Part shown: positions 1 to 13,300 of the stretch, in pieces
How the letters are laid out: every line of letters starts with the position of its first letter
How positions within the stretch are numbered: the first letter of the stretch is position 1
Origin: Osedax fenrisi
Lineage: Eukaryota > Annelida > Polychaeta > Sabellida > Siboglinidae
Direction of reading: 5' to 3'
Length of the DNA: 64,000 bases
Assembly: GCA_964019155.1 (NCBI GenBank)
Contig: OZ025239.1
Location: forward strand, 695,874 to 759,873
Program-made: the position numbers and the translations under genes
The notes under the pieces: model-generated
What the model saw: the letters and a program-made list of their open reading frames with translations, nothing else
What the model was told of the DNA's origin: nothing
Databases searched by the model: none

Positions 1-1066
1 CAATGATGATAAGAGAGATCAGCTGATCTTCGAGGGTGCTGCAGCGTTGCTTGTTGTTCTTGCTGAGACTCAGCATCGCGCAAACCATGTCCCTATTGTA
101 CGGTTGCTCGAGGACATAACATAGTAGACGCTTCTGGGGCTCGTGCAGTTCCTACCGGGGGGCGAGGGTAAAGCTATATTTAGTGAACATTTAAGTTGAC
201 AATTATTGTGCACCTTTTAGCATTAAGGAGGTGATGATTTAATGTGAATTTTGAAACTTAAATGTATAAATTGATATGTGATATTAGGAGAATTTAGGGG
301 AGACTAGAAAATAATAATAAAAATAATAATAATATTACTGGGTGAGATATTTTTTGAATCAATTTTTTATTATTAATTTATACAAATTTATCAATTCAAA
401 AATTCAACTAAAAATATATATTTAAAATAAATACAATGCTACTAAATAATATATTTGTATAGCAGTTATATTTAAGATATTATGTTGTTATGTAGTAGAA
501 TGAAAACAGCCTGTAATGAATGTCTGAACACACTGGTGTGGCACACGTGCTGGAGCCCTTCACTCCGATTGCGTGATAAACCTGACTATAGTTCAATGGA
601 CCGGACAGATTGAACTGTAGGTTCTTAGAGTTCAGCTGCCAGATTGGGGAAGACGAACTAGAGTGACCTACTACCGGCATCAGATATGACCTTCCTGTAA
701 AGGTCATCATAAGGAACATGTTAGTGGTGAAGGTTATCATAGGGAAAATGTTAGTTTTCAAGGTTATCAAGCTTCTCGCAGTCTCTCACAGTAATGTACA
801 GTGTATACCATTACACACCCACCCACACACACACACACCCACCCACACACCCACCCACACACACACCCACCCACACACACACACCCACCCACACACACCC
901 ACCCACACACACTCACACACACACACACACACACACCCACCCACACACACCCACCCACACACACACACACCCACCCACACACACACCCACCCACACACAC
1001 ACACCCACCCACACACACCCACCCACCCACACACACACCCACCCACACACACACACCCACCCACAC

Positions 1067-1113
<47 letters not shown>

Positions 1114-1574
1114 TACTCACATACATGAATACACAAACCTGCCACGGTAACCATCTGAGCTGCTTTCCTGAACGAATGCACAAAGTTTGACAGCAATTGT
1201 CCGAATCTCTATTGATATCAAGGTAAAACGGTCAAACAAAAGAGTAGCGAATCTATGGCCTACATATGTGTCTATCAACATACATTACACCATTAATAGT
1301 GTAGCTGACGAGCTGGACATGTGTCCTACTGGACATGTGTCCTACTAGACAGGTGTCATACTGGACATGTAGTCAGGGCACTGGCGGACAATTGTGCTTA
1401 TAGCAATTTAGGAATTTATAAATACTATACTAAGTTATTAAATTAATTAATTCATAAGATATTTATATATAAATATATTTGTTATTATGGTATTGTATTA
1501 AATAAATAAATAAAAGTGACTAATGGAAGTTAGTTTAAAAAGTATTGATTGCAGTATATTATTAATAGAGGGGA

Positions 1575-1625
<51 letters not shown>

Positions 1626-4018
1626 TTATTAATTCATTGATAAGAATAGTGATAAGAGATATGACAATGTATACTAGAACACACAATGATTGACAGGTCT
1701 ATAATGCGGTTACTTACCCAATGAGGCCAAGGGTGAAGTTTGTGATCTTCGACCTTGTTGATTTCATTAACGGCCAGATAACTTGGCAACATGCAAACAT
1801 TTCTGTCCAATAGGTGTTCTACAATCTGTGCAGTGTTAGGGCGTAGGGTTATAGATAGTGAGGGGTTATAGATAGTGTGGGGTTATAGATAGTGTGGGGT
1901 TATAGATAGTGGGGGGGTTATACAATGTAAGGGGGTTATAGATAGTGTGGGGTTATAGATAGTGTGGGGTTATAGATAGTGTGGGGTTATAGATAGTGTG
2001 GGGTTATAGATAGTGGGGGGGTTATACAATGTAAGGGGGTTATAGATAGTGTGGGGTTATAGATAGTGTGGGGTTATAGATAGTGGGGGGTTATAGATAG
2101 TGGGGGGGTTATACAATGTAAGGGGGTTATAGATAGTGTGGGGTTATAGATAGTGTGGGGTTATAGATAGTGGGGGGTTATAGATAGTGGGGGGTTATAG
2201 ATAGTGTGGGGTTATACAATGTAAAGGGGTTATAGATAGTGAAGGGTTATGCAATGTAAGGGGTTATAGATAGTGAGGGGTTATACAATGTAAGGGGGTT
2301 ATAGATAGTGAGGGGTTATACAATGTAAGGGGTTATAGATAGTGAGGGGTTATAGATAGTGTGGGCTAACCATTAATTATCTACTCTACACTTGCAATCG
2401 TAGTAATGTATATTCACACTTAAATCAAGGAAAAGGATTTGAAAGTTCTTGAGAACTTGAAAGGATTTTAATGTACAGAACACAAATATAGTGTGTGTAG
2501 TGTAGAGTGTATATGTTGTGTGTGTAGAGTGGGTTTTACATGCGTTTCATATTGAGAAGTACTGAGCAATGAGCACAACAAAATAAATGTTGAGGAATGA
2601 TGAAATATGAATTTCAATGACATCGAACCAGGTTGATTATTCAGTGAATAAGAAGTGAAGTTAGAGTTTTTTAATAAATTTCGCTAGTTAATTATTAATC
2701 GTAATGATTACATGCTATGTCCCCTCGTCTCACTCTCTGTATCTAACGGGGGTACCTTGTAGACAATCTCTATAACTTAGTGTACTACCTTGTAGACAAT
2801 CTCTACCACTTAGTGTACATACCTTGTAGACAATCTCTACCACTTAGTGTACTACCTTGTAGACAATCTCTATAACTTAGTGTACATACCTTGTAGACAA
2901 TCTCTACCACTTAGTGTACATACCTTGTAGACAATCTCTATAACTTAGTGTACATACCTTGTAGACAATCTCTACCACTTAGTGTACATACCTTGTAGAC
3001 AATCTCTATAACTTAGTGTACATACCTTGTAGACAATCTCTATCATGTCATTGTTGTAGTGGCTGTTATCATTCAGAGTCTGGACCTTGGTCAGTATCAG
3101 TAGAAGTAGGTCACGGCATCCCTACATAGGGTGAGGAGGAGGGTGAGAGGGTGTTATAAAGAGGGCTCAATACCAGTTGTAGGTCTTTGTTTAAAGGGAA
3201 GACGTGCTATTTATTGTCTTTGTATGTAAACTATCTAAAGAAAGTAATATTTAAAAAGGTGATTTTTAAATTTATTTATATTATTTATATAAATTGATCA
3301 TAAGTTATCCATATAATTTGTTATACCTATTTATTTATATAAAGTATGCATATACATATAGAAAATACACAAATATAATAAAAAAATGGAATATTTGTAT
3401 ACATATACTTAGCCTAAGTAACTTAGGAAATGTATAATTCATATATAATACATTTATTGATGTATGTGTGTGTGTGTATGTGTGTATATGTGTGTGCATA
3501 TGTATGTGTATGTGTGTGTATGTGTGTATGTATGTTGTTGTTGTTGTTGTTTAAGTATTTATTTAAGCAAATCATTAATAATTATAATTCTATAATGTGG
3601 ATCTAACAATATATATCAGATATAGATAAAAATAGCGAATGTATACATTATATATATATATATAATTCGCACGATAATATTACGAATAAACGAACATCAA
3701 TGTTGGGCGATAAGACATTTTTTTAATTTCTTTTTAAAGATATTAATTGATAGATTTTTATTTCTAGTGTTTTGTTTATTCTGTTTCGTAAATTATAGGG
3801 TAAGTTATAAGTAATAGTCTTTTTAAGTATTGTAAGTATTTTGTAGTTGATAGAGTCTTCAGTGTTTAGCCAGTTAAGTTGTTTACGTAAGTCAGTAATG
3901 CTAGTTGTATAGTCAGTCTTCTGTAGTCGGTATATATTTCTAATTGAGCGGTTAATTATTTTGTCTAGTTTGTATATTTTCAGTTTTTCAGAGTGTGTGT
4001 GTGTGTGTGTTAGTGTGT

Positions 4019-4054
<36 letters not shown>

Positions 4055-7000
4055 CATGAATTACGTTTTATTTAAGTGAATGTGTTGTATAGAAAAATGT
4101 AAGTTAGTTTGTCATTTTATATCATTATTTACTAGTTACAATATTACGAGTTACATTTCACGCGGAAATATAATTAAACTTCATTTGATATATTATATTT
4201 CTCGTATTTAAAATATGTGAGAGAAGAATAACATTTAATATTGGATACAATTAGAAGAGTTTAGAAGTGAATATTTTATCTAAATTAATTTTATTATAGA
4301 AAAAAACGTCTTATAATAAATGATTTTTATTATTGTTATATTTATTATTTATTATTAATATTATCAAATTTATTTTTGTATATAACCATGTAAAATGTAG
4401 AAGCAGAGCTTATCGAGACAATTACCATTATCATTATGACAAGTCCCAAAAAGTACAATTAAAATTGGAATAATAATTCCATAACAAAAGAATAAACTAA
4501 TATAACATTAAGTTATATCTAAGTTGACTTACTGTTTACGCTAAATCTAATTCAAAATTAAACCACACATAAATCATTGAATTACCTATCTATGATATAT
4601 ACCACTATCCACCCACACTACTACCCATACCGGTATGCTCACCCTAACCACTGACCCCTACGACCTTGAAAACTAACTTTATAGTCTACTCCGTCTATTA
4701 TATTGCGAACAAAAGTGAAAGTTTTGCACCACTTCACTGAGTGCTGCCACTTTAGGTTTGAGTTGTTCACTAGGGCATCGCATACGAACCTGTGTGGGGG
4801 GGTTGTGGGAGGGTGGGGGGGTGTGGGGGTAAGGTGGGGGGTATGGGGGTGTGGTAAAGCTGATGCCACACTCACAAATATTCATGTGGTTTTTCACGAG
4901 CGAATATTTGATTATGAAAATTATGAACATTGTGTATATACGCTAACAGATAAAACATAATCTTAAGTGACTTTCATTTAGAGAGTATGCTAGCACCGCG
5001 TTTACTATGCTTAGCACAAACAACTTTATTGATAGGTAAGCATGGATATCTAAACAATCTTTTGAAACGTTGAGCGATACCGAGCCAAGTCAGAACAGCA
5101 TCCGATGTTCTATTAAACGGAGGTAACTACTAGAAGCGTATTCAGTTCTCATGTCTTCTCCCCAGTTGATCCTCGTACATGATCTACTATAATACCACAT
5201 GATCTACGCAAGATCCAATATTGTTTTAAAATTAAATTAAAAACTACTTAAACAATATATAATACATTTTTATTCTTATATGATTTATTACTATATTATA
5301 ACTTATTTTTATTAACTACTATTTTTAAATTCATTCATTTATTTATATGTATTTGTTCTTTGCGTTATACACCAGCCCGGTATTACCAGGGCTTCCGCTG
5401 TATTCGCTGTTTTAAATAAACTAATTCAAATATTGTTAATAATGTATGCATCGGGAACATTATAATTAGAATTTCGTTGTAAACTATAATACAATTAAGT
5501 AAATGGTTAATTCACTATTATTATTAATAATAGTAGAGTTTTTGGAGATTTCGGAATTTAAATCATTTATAATCATATAGCTCAAGTTTTAAATAAATTA
5601 TTCCGTAATTTTCTCAATATCTCTCCATTATCATATATTCATAAGTCAAATATCAAATATGATGTACTTATACCATCGATATAAAGAAAGTGGATAAGCA
5701 ATTGACGCACGCAATACATGTTAAATATAGATACATGAAAGGCACTTTTATCGATAAATTAACAAAATGGTATCAGTGATTTTGATTTGATATTAGTCAT
5801 ATTATATATGTCAAATATTAAAACAGTAGGCTTTTTGTCGAAATAGATTAAAGTGACTTCTATCTATATCAATGGATTTAGATTATAAATATCAATAAAA
5901 TAGTATGATATCTTCAATTTAAATACACATTAAAATTACAAAATTACAAGGAATGTTGATATGATGTATTTTAAATATATAACTTTATTTTTAGTATAGG
6001 TACTACATTAAAATTGGTAGTGATTATCAATATATATATGTATAAATAAAAAGTAGTGGGCCATATAGTGGGTTTCGACTGCAGCGCCCATAGCGGATAG
6101 TGCCATACACTACATTAAATTGCTTATCCACTTTCTCACAATATCGATGACTGATACATGTGTAGGAGCCAGCGTGGTAGTAGAGTGGGAGCCAGCATTA
6201 TACGAACACTCGAGGGATGACATTCTTGTAGATCACTTTCTCAAGCAAGTCTAGTAGTTCATCAGCCACGGTTATGTTACTCTGAGCGTGGTAGCAGTCG
6301 ATGTAGGTAGTCAGGGCAGTGGTCATAGGCTCAGGCTGGGGGAAGGGGGATAGGTTAGAGGTGAGGGGTGAGGTGAGAGGGGTAGGTTAATAGTGGGGTA
6401 GGACTGTTACTCTGAGCGTGGTAGCAGTCGATGTGGGTAGTCAGGGAAGTGGTCATATGTTCTGGCTGTGGGTTGATGTGTAGGCAAACACACTCTTATA
6501 CATATTCAAACATGACAGATGTGTACATGACAGATGTGTACATGACATATGTGTACTTGACAGATGTGTACTTGACAGATGTGTACTTGACATTTGTGTA
6601 CATGACAGATGTGACATGACAGATGTGTACATGACAGATGTGTACTTGACAGATGTGTACTTGACAGATGTGTACTTGACATTTGTGTACATGACAGATG
6701 TGACATGACAGATGTGTACATGACAGATGTGTACATGACATATGTGTACTTGACAGATGTGACATGACAGATGTGTACATGACAGATGTGTACATGACAT
6801 ATGTGTACTTGACAGATGTGTACTTGACATTTGTGTACATGACAGATGTGTACATGACAGATGTGTACATGACAGATGTGTACATGACAGATGTATACAT
6901 GACAGATGTGTACATGACAGATGTGTACATGACAGATGTGTACATGATAGATATCTACATGACAGATGTCTACCTGACAGATGGATTACTGACTTACCAT

Positions 7001-7099
7001 CGCTACTTCCGACCAGAACTTTGTGAATGTGTTCAGCATATCTCGTCTTCTCTCGTGTAATATGTACGGGGCGAATGATGACGCAAAACATTCCACTTC
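1..7099 (-). CDS. MED23: MED23, Mediator complex subunit 23 (5' half, 8 exons, partial at both ends)
   Basis: Mediator subunit that links activators to RNA polymerase II in the nucleus. Exons in transcription order: 7099-6998, 6335-6208, 4789-4678, 3121-3026, 1825-1718, 1208-1139, 694-582, 151-1 (runs off the edge). Every junction has AG/GT borders and the frame stays open for about 294 codons. Stretches resembling the family: LVEP-type segment QPYNRDMVCAML and NKQRCSTLEDQL in the last exon, MPVVGHSSSSSPIWQLN in exon 7, RNVCMLPSYLAVNEI in exon 5, IIDGVDYK joined to GCRDLL across exons 3-4, and ERRRDMLNTFTKFW in exon 1 of those seen. About 20 N-terminal residues, on an upstream exon, are not located. 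Introns hold minisatellites and a TIR element. Family assignment is from memory of the human protein and is strong because order, spacing and intron phase all agree. Confidence 0.93.
813..1112. repeat. Simple repeat (CACACACCCACC)n
   Basis: About 300 bp of CA dinucleotides interspersed with CCCACC. It lies in the MED23 intron, starting about 25 bases after the donor of the exon at 1139. Long ORFs across it are artefacts. Confidence 0.95.
1857..2361. repeat. G-rich 17-bp minisatellite (GGGGTTATAGATAGTGT)
   Basis: About 27 units, mixed with variants ending in acaatgtaag. Located in the MED23 intron between exons at 3026 and 1825. G-runs are all on the plus strand, so the transcript is C-rich. 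Confidence 0.9.
2754..3042 (-). repeat. 34-bp minisatellite built from a MED23 exon end plus its splice donor, 9 copies
   Basis: Nine copies of ccttgtagacaatctcta start at 2755, 2788, 2822, 2855, 2889, 2923, 2957, 2991 and 3025. On the transcribed strand each unit reads ATAGAGATTGTCTACAAG/GT(ATG)TAC. The copy at 3025 is the true exon end (IEIVYK) and donor; the others are downstream duplicates in the intron. Unit lengths are 33-34 bp. Confidence 0.9.
3723..3999 (-). pseudogene. C-terminal fragment of a non-LTR reverse transcriptase
   Basis: Read on the minus strand: about 90 open codons with EKLKIYKLDKIINRSIRNI, TSITDLRKQLNWL and INYKILTILKKTI, ending in TAA at 3725-3723. This is the region after the reverse-transcriptase core of CR1/L2/Rex-type elements (pattern LQ..QN.A.R.., L.WL....RI.YKIL). 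The upstream part is replaced by a (TG)n tract at 3993-4050. A 5'-truncated relic in a MED23 intron. Confidence 0.72.
4791..4856. other. G-quadruplex-prone tract at a MED23 3' splice site
   Basis: Plus strand has at least six runs of four or more G within about 65 bases. In the transcript it forms a C-rich pyrimidine tract ending at the acceptor of the exon that begins at 4789. Confidence 0.7.
5674..6149. mobile_element. TIR element of about 476 bp in a MED23 intron
   Basis: Left end CATCGATATaaaGAAAGTGGATAAGCAATT (5674-5703) is an inverted match to the right end 6118-6149, with a few mismatches. No coding sequence inside, so it is non-autonomous. Superfamily not assigned. Confidence 0.65.
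6405..6470 (-). pseudogene. Truncated tandem copy of the second visible MED23 exon
   Basis: About 66 bp matching 6275-6340 with few differences, offset 130 bp upstream in transcription. It keeps the acceptor (CCCACAG) and encodes PEHMTTSLTTHIDCYHAQSN, compared with PEPMTTALTTYIDCYHAQSN in the real exon, then loses homology before the exon end. It has no proper donor, so it should not be spliced in productively. Confidence 0.7.
6508..6968. repeat. 15-bp minisatellite (TGACAGATGTGTACA), about 30 units
   Basis: Direct repeats with occasional T-for-A and short-unit variants, in the MED23 intron just downstream of the donor at 6997. Because the unit is a multiple of three, it leaves open frames on both strands; these are not genes. 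Confidence 0.92.
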
Positions 7100-7525
7100 C
7101 TGTCAATCCATAACATCAATTATACATATATTTAATATATTATATTATGAGTCATCATTTATGACCTATAGATAATATAATGATTTAATAATGAGACTCG
7201 ATGAGTAAAACAGTATCTTCTCATCGGTAACAATATTATATATTTCTTATATTTTTTAGAAAGATTACTCACTACACTTTATATGATATTTTAAATATGC
7301 ATTGATTTTATTAATGAATTATATTGACAATATTTCAAGTAACTAAATCACTGTATATAATAGAGTGAGATAGATAGATAGATAGGGAGATAAATATACA
7401 TTAATACACAACATAACAACATTAATTACACAATACATTTCCTTTTTATTTAAATCCGTAATCTATTAAAATAATAGTTTACGTAATAAATGTATATTAA
7501 TATGAATATTCGATATATAATAAAA

Positions 7526-7722
7526 ACGGTATCCAGTGATCTCATGGGGAGTGATTTCGTGTGGTTTGATGATTTCATGCGAAGTGTAAATTCTACCATT
7601 TATATATAATTAATTACATTAATACATATTATCATTGCGCATGAAACACAAACCAATGTGCACTAAATCATTTCGCACGAGATCACCAAACCACACTAAC
7701 TCACTTCACACGGTATTCATAA
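7526..7722. repeat. Imperfect inverted repeat with AGTGATTTC-type internal repeats
   Basis: The left arm (gtgatctcatggggagtga...tttcatgcgaagtg) and the inverted right arm (gcgcatgaaacac...cacttcacacggtatt) share blocks such as GTGTGGTTTG.TGAT.TC.TGCGAA. The arms themselves are made of a quasi-15-bp repeat. Likely a small non-autonomous element; ends not certain. Confidence 0.45.
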
Positions 7723-8399
7723 CAATCATACACATAAGTTCCCTATTTAAATTATCATAATTAAGAATATCTCAGGAGCAATAGTATACGAATAGAATAA
7801 AGTAGTATTTAATTATTATATTTAAAATAATAGTTAACATATTTAAAATATGCTATTAAGGTTAGTTATTCACTATATAATAAATAAACAATTCACATTT
7901 TATAGACTTTTATTATCTTACAGATGAACTGATAAATTAATGAATTAATGACACGGTATTATTAATTAAACTTTTTAATATAAGATAAATCATAACATAT
8001 TAAAGGTCGTAAAAAACTAGTTATTATATGCAACCACCTTAAAACATATATTTAATATAATAATAATAATAATAATAATTTAATAAATACTATTTACATC
8101 TTATAATAACACTAATAACATAACTTAAGTAATACTTTTATTTAATTAATAAAGACTTTATTAAAGTAAATATTATAATTAACTTATAATTTCAATTTAC
8201 ATATAAATGATATGATGATATATAATTGATCTGGATTCATAAAAATTAAGCAAATATATATAATAACTATTATTATAATAAAATCTCATTTGATAGTAGT
8301 AAATTATAATAATTATAATTATAATAATATAAATTATAATTAATATAAACGAAATGTTAATAATATATTGGTTATCGGTCTATTTAAATTCTCTATATG

Positions 8400-8451
<52 letters not shown>

Positions 8452-9366
8452 GCATCTATATTTAACAAGAATTGTATTTGTATATAATGATTGTTCAGTA
8501 ATTTATTATTAATAATAAATTTTATTTTGATTTTATTAAATATTATTATAATAATTATAAACTAAGTAAATCTATATTTTATGCACCGTAGTTTGCCGAA
8601 CTAGTTCAATTAATTTTTCATTTAGAGCATCCATATTATATATTATAATATATAATATTCGATGTTATCATAAGTAATGCATATAATTAGTGCAATGTTA
8701 TTTTAATCAATATTTTTTATAATATATACATTCTCGGGAATACAAATTTAAATTTTTAAATAAAGAAAATAACAAAATCCAAGATAATAAATAATGTATT
8801 CAAAATATAATATTACAATTAATTATTTAATAGTATAATTATATTATAATTACATTATATACATATATATAATTAAGTATATTTATTATTATATTAAATA
8901 TTTCATTTTAAATATAAAATCTATAAGCATATATTTGATCTAGTTACATGTTTATACCCATGTTTCTCTATGTTTCCTAACAACTATCAAAACATTAACT
9001 GCCATATAAACTTTTGATTCATCTTGTTTAATAATTCCAATAAATTTATAAATGTTTTATATTTATTTACTCAGATGATCATTAATTTATATATATAGTT
9101 GCATATTTTGAAGATTCTTCAAAACATCTTATAAAATGGTTATCTTATAATATACATAATATTAAAATTAATAATATTATTAATTCAAATATTTATTTAA
9201 TAAATTATAATAATTATTATTATAATTTTATTAGGAGCATATTACATATATATATATGATATTTACGCCTGTGCCGATCTAAATATTATAAATAATTTAT
9301 GTTGGTGTATGTTTACAAGTTGGATTTTAAATTAATATATATGTATATATAATTAATTAATAATTA

Positions 9367-9664
9367 AGGGGAATACGGACGATAGGCAAAAATGAAATAA
9401 CTATAAATAGCAAAGTTCACGCGTAAGACGTGCGTCGCGATAATTAATTCTACGCTATAGTTCACATGAAAATGAATCTAAATGAGAAACATGTAAATAT
9501 TGAATAATGCATTTATAAAAATACGAGTAACATCCTATTTTCGGAATGATATTTTTGGGTTGTTTGATTTATTTGGTTTAGTTTTATTCTTCTATTTTTT
9601 TAGCTGCATTATATCCCGAAGTGAACTTATAAAAAGTTATTAGTAACTACAAATAATGTATTCG
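9367..9664. mobile_element. TIR element family A, copy 1 (one end only)
   Basis: Begins after TTAA with GGGGAATACGGACGATAGGC and continues through aaataactataaatagcaaagtt, the same start as the element at 25647. It shares the internal core ttttttagctgcattatatcccgaagtga (about 9598-9625) and aaaaagttattagtaactacaaataatgta. The right terminus is replaced by unrelated sequence. Confidence 0.7.
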
Positions 9665-9822
9665 CGCAACGCACGCATTATATTTAATATAATATTTAAT
9701 ATTATATTATATTATATTTAATATTATAATAGTTATTAGAATTATATATATATATATATATATTATATATAATAATTATATTAAATATATTCAATATTAT
9801 ATTGAATATATTATTGACAGGT

Positions 9823-9890
9823 TTATAGTCTAAAGCCTTATATGGTCTAAAGCCTTATATGGTCTAAAGCCTTATATGGTCTAAAGTAAT
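9823..9890. repeat. 17-bp tandem repeat (GGTCTAAAGCCTTATAT), about 4 units
   Basis: Perfect or near-perfect short direct repeat in the MED23/MNS1 interval. Confidence 0.85.
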
Positions 9891-10374
9891 GCAAAGTAGT
9901 AAACAGCGTTTAATTCGCCTCAAGTAAATTATTGACTTATGTAAATCTTGTAATCATTATTTTGACAACTAGTCATTTTTATTTATCATAATCGTAATAT
10001 AGTTCTTTAGCTCCTCCCATATATATATCTAGCAATCCCGCACTCTCCCAACCACCCACCTAATTCAACTAGCTAATATTTAAATCTGTGCCGGTACATC
10101 ATACTATTCTTTAATACTAATTATACTAATTATTTAGTATAGAAAAACAATATATTAATTAATTATCAGAAAAGAATTATGAAAAGAAACTCTATGTAAT
10201 ACACGTAATACATATAAATTAACCAATTTACATTTTACACAACTATAATAATTTTAATTAAATTAATGAAAGATAATTTATTAAAATATATCGTAAAACA
10301 ACGCCGTTATTAGCGCTACAATTAGCGTAATCCAAGTGATATTAATATCAGCGTAATCTCTCCTGCGGTTTCAG

Positions 10375-13300
10375 TCTCACATCGCCAACCTACAAATCAA
10401 GAAGATCCGCGATGAGCAGGCGTTCCGAGACCGCTTCGACCAGAACCGTCGCGACCTTCAGTTTGCGAGTATCCTGAACGCCAACGTTGACAGCGAGATG
10501 CGAGCCGACGAGAAACGCAACCTCCGTCTGCTGACGATAGAGGCTCAGGAACGCTCCATGAATGATATGATCAATAAGGTAACACTACACTTGTGTTTAG
10601 AACAATGATTACGATGGTACTATAGTAACTCTATAGCTATGTCAATTATGTGGGCGGATTTCATTCGTAATTTATTGAAGTATTATACGATTATCAGTAT
10701 CGTCCTATTGTTTTCACTTGAAATATAACTCCACTCTAACATTACAGTACTAGTAATTCAATTTGCTCTTTTTTATTAGTAAAAAATATTTAATTCCTTC
10801 TTAAAATAAATATGTATAATATTTCCAATTTCGTTATCTAATGATCCTTAAATTTATAAATTTATTTTATATATTATTAATAATAATAATAATAGATTTA
10901 TTGAATTTAAATATTAATATCACTCAATGGTTTTCACAAAAAAACAATTGGTTTCCACGATATTATCGTCTCATAATCACGTATTAATATCAAAGATTAT
11001 AGAGCGGAATACCGTCGTAACTAATGCGTTTCGCTCGCTCGCAGAGGGATCGAGACAATGGCATACGTAAGGAAGAAGAAGCTCAAGAGATCCGTATCGC
11101 AGAGGAGATGCAGAAACTTAAACTCGAGAAACTCAAGGACGACAAGCTTCGCCAACACATCCGAGAAACTAGGTAGATCACCGCATTACCTGTTATTGAT
11201 ATGACACCCCCGTAATCGTGTTATATGGAATGGTACATTATTATTTATTATGTTTTATACTCGCACTATGATGTACAACAATAGATGACACACAAAATCA
11301 ATATACTATATATATATATATATTGATAAAACTGCCTGGTTGGCTGAGGCATCAGACACACGGGAAGTAGGGTTTGAGTTCAAACCCCATCCGCTCCCAT
11401 AAAACATGTCTTAAAATAATATATAGAAGTAATCTTATATAATTGCATATACAAAAATGATTGTGTCTTGTTAAAATCACGGATGCCTTAACATGAGAGC
11501 GGGTTCGTCGGAACATTAGAGACATTTGTTTAAAGAGAAAAGTTCATCTAATCTCTTTGATGGGATGAAATACCTCTTCAAAAATAACAATAATATATAC
11601 ACATATTATTTGTGAGATATATTTATTATAGATTGTAAATATATAAGAAATGATCGATGATATGATTTCAGCGTTGAGCTGCGAGAACTCGAAGGTAAAC
11701 TCAGAGCTGGGTACACACAGAAAGAAAGAATGGCTCAACTCGCCGAAAAGGAAGCCCTCAAATTCGACGAAACGGTTTAATTCACGCGCTCATGAACATT
11801 TAATAAATCGTAAATTAATTTTAGTTAATATAGTTAATTCATTGGTTTTTTTATTATAATTTTGTATACGAGAAAATCAGTAAGTAAAATACCGTACTAG
11901 AATGCATCACTCGCTATACTACACGCATCACTTGCTATACTGCACACCACTACATGCTCCCCATGCATTACACCCCATGCATCACACCCCATGCATTACA
12001 CCCCATGCAACTACTCCTACAGTCGCGGGATGCGGAGATCTACAAACGCATGCAGGAAGAGAGCAAGCAGTCCGAAGTGCTGAAGACGCAGATGAACAAA
12101 CTTAAGTATGAGGAGAATGTCAGATATCAACAAGAGCTGGAACGTCAACTTGAGGTACAGCCATGCTATGATCACCATTAGTAGAGCTATCCGCTATGAT
12201 CACAATTAGTAATAGTATACTTTATTTAGTTACAAAAATCTAATTTTATATAAATTGTTCGGAAGTGATATATAAAGTTATGGCGACATCCATAATACAA
12301 AATAAAATTAAATAATAAAAATTAATTGTTTTGAAATGTGTAGAGTGTATTAAAGTGCAGTTCATAAAATTAGTCCAGTTCAAATAAGTATCTATGTAGT
12401 TATTTTTAAATGTGTAAGTGTATGTGTGTGTGTGTGTGTGTGGGTGATTAGCTATCTTGTTGTATCCCTATTTCTATTATACATAATAATTATTATTTAT
12501 ATAAGTTTTATTTTAGTATAGTTTATAATAAATAAATACGAATACAAATATGATGATGCATCTTATTGCTTCTAAAGGTTTACAAATAATAAACACTAAT
12601 TATTTATATTGTTCTTGCCCATTTGAATATTTATATTATGTTATACTATTATATTAATATAGTTAATATTATATTAAATATGTATATTTAATGTACAATA
12701 CTATTACTTGTATTCAAGTCATGCATGAGTGATTTCATGTTTACATATTAACAGTAATGTATAAAGTAGCTCACTACACCAGCCATGATGCGTTTGTGAC
12801 GCGTTGAGAAATATGTGCCATTAGTTTATTTGCTTTCATACACCTACGACTCGCAGGACAAAGAGATGAGGAGACAAGAGGAGTACCAAGAAACTCTGAA
12901 CGACAAACTGATGATCGACGAGATCGTGAGAAAGATCTATGAAGAAGATCAACGGTAATTACTGCATGACCATAGCATAACTAATACATACCCACAGCAT
13001 AACTAATACATACCCATAGAATAACTAATACATAACCATTGCATAACCGTAGTATAACTACAGAGTAACTATATTGTAACCATGGCGTAACCTGCGTAGA
13101 GCGCGCGAGCGTGAAGCGATGAAGAAAGAGCTGGTGAAGAAGTACATCGCAGAGTTCATGGAACATCGCGAGGGCTGGAAGAACCTCGAGAAAGACCGAC
13201 TCGACGCCGAGAATCAGAAGATAGCAGAGTTCGCCGCCCTACAGGCAGAACGCGAAGGTAAACGACAACTGGCTCGTGTCGAAGCCGAGGAACTACGTAC

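Larger units (their letters stand above)
7100..10374. other. Divergent intergenic interval between MED23 and MNS1
   Basis: AT-rich, with (AT)n at 8405-8448 and a 17-bp repeat at 9823-9890. It should contain the first exons and promoters of both MED23 (minus) and MNS1 (plus), but I could not identify an ATG exon with a convincing donor for either. Confidence 0.6.

Noticed and set aside
718..1196. Several overlapping 118- to 138-codon frames on both strands
   Set aside because: They are translations of the CACACCC simple repeat. Real coding here is the short MED23 exon at 1208-1139.
1857..2361. Telomere-like GGGGTTA repeat
   Set aside because: The 17-bp unit is not TTAGGG, and the array lies inside a MED23 intron.
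2754..3042. CRISPR-like array of 34-bp repeats
   Set aside because: Repeats are directly adjacent with no spacers, and the genome is animal.
6431..7106. Long frames of MTDVY or CTHLS repeats
   Set aside because: They are products of the 15-bp minisatellite. Only 7099-6998 (minus) is coding, as MED23.
11329..11398. Functional tRNA gene
   Set aside because: A and B boxes are visible, but the stems do not pair well; listed as a SINE-like relic instead.
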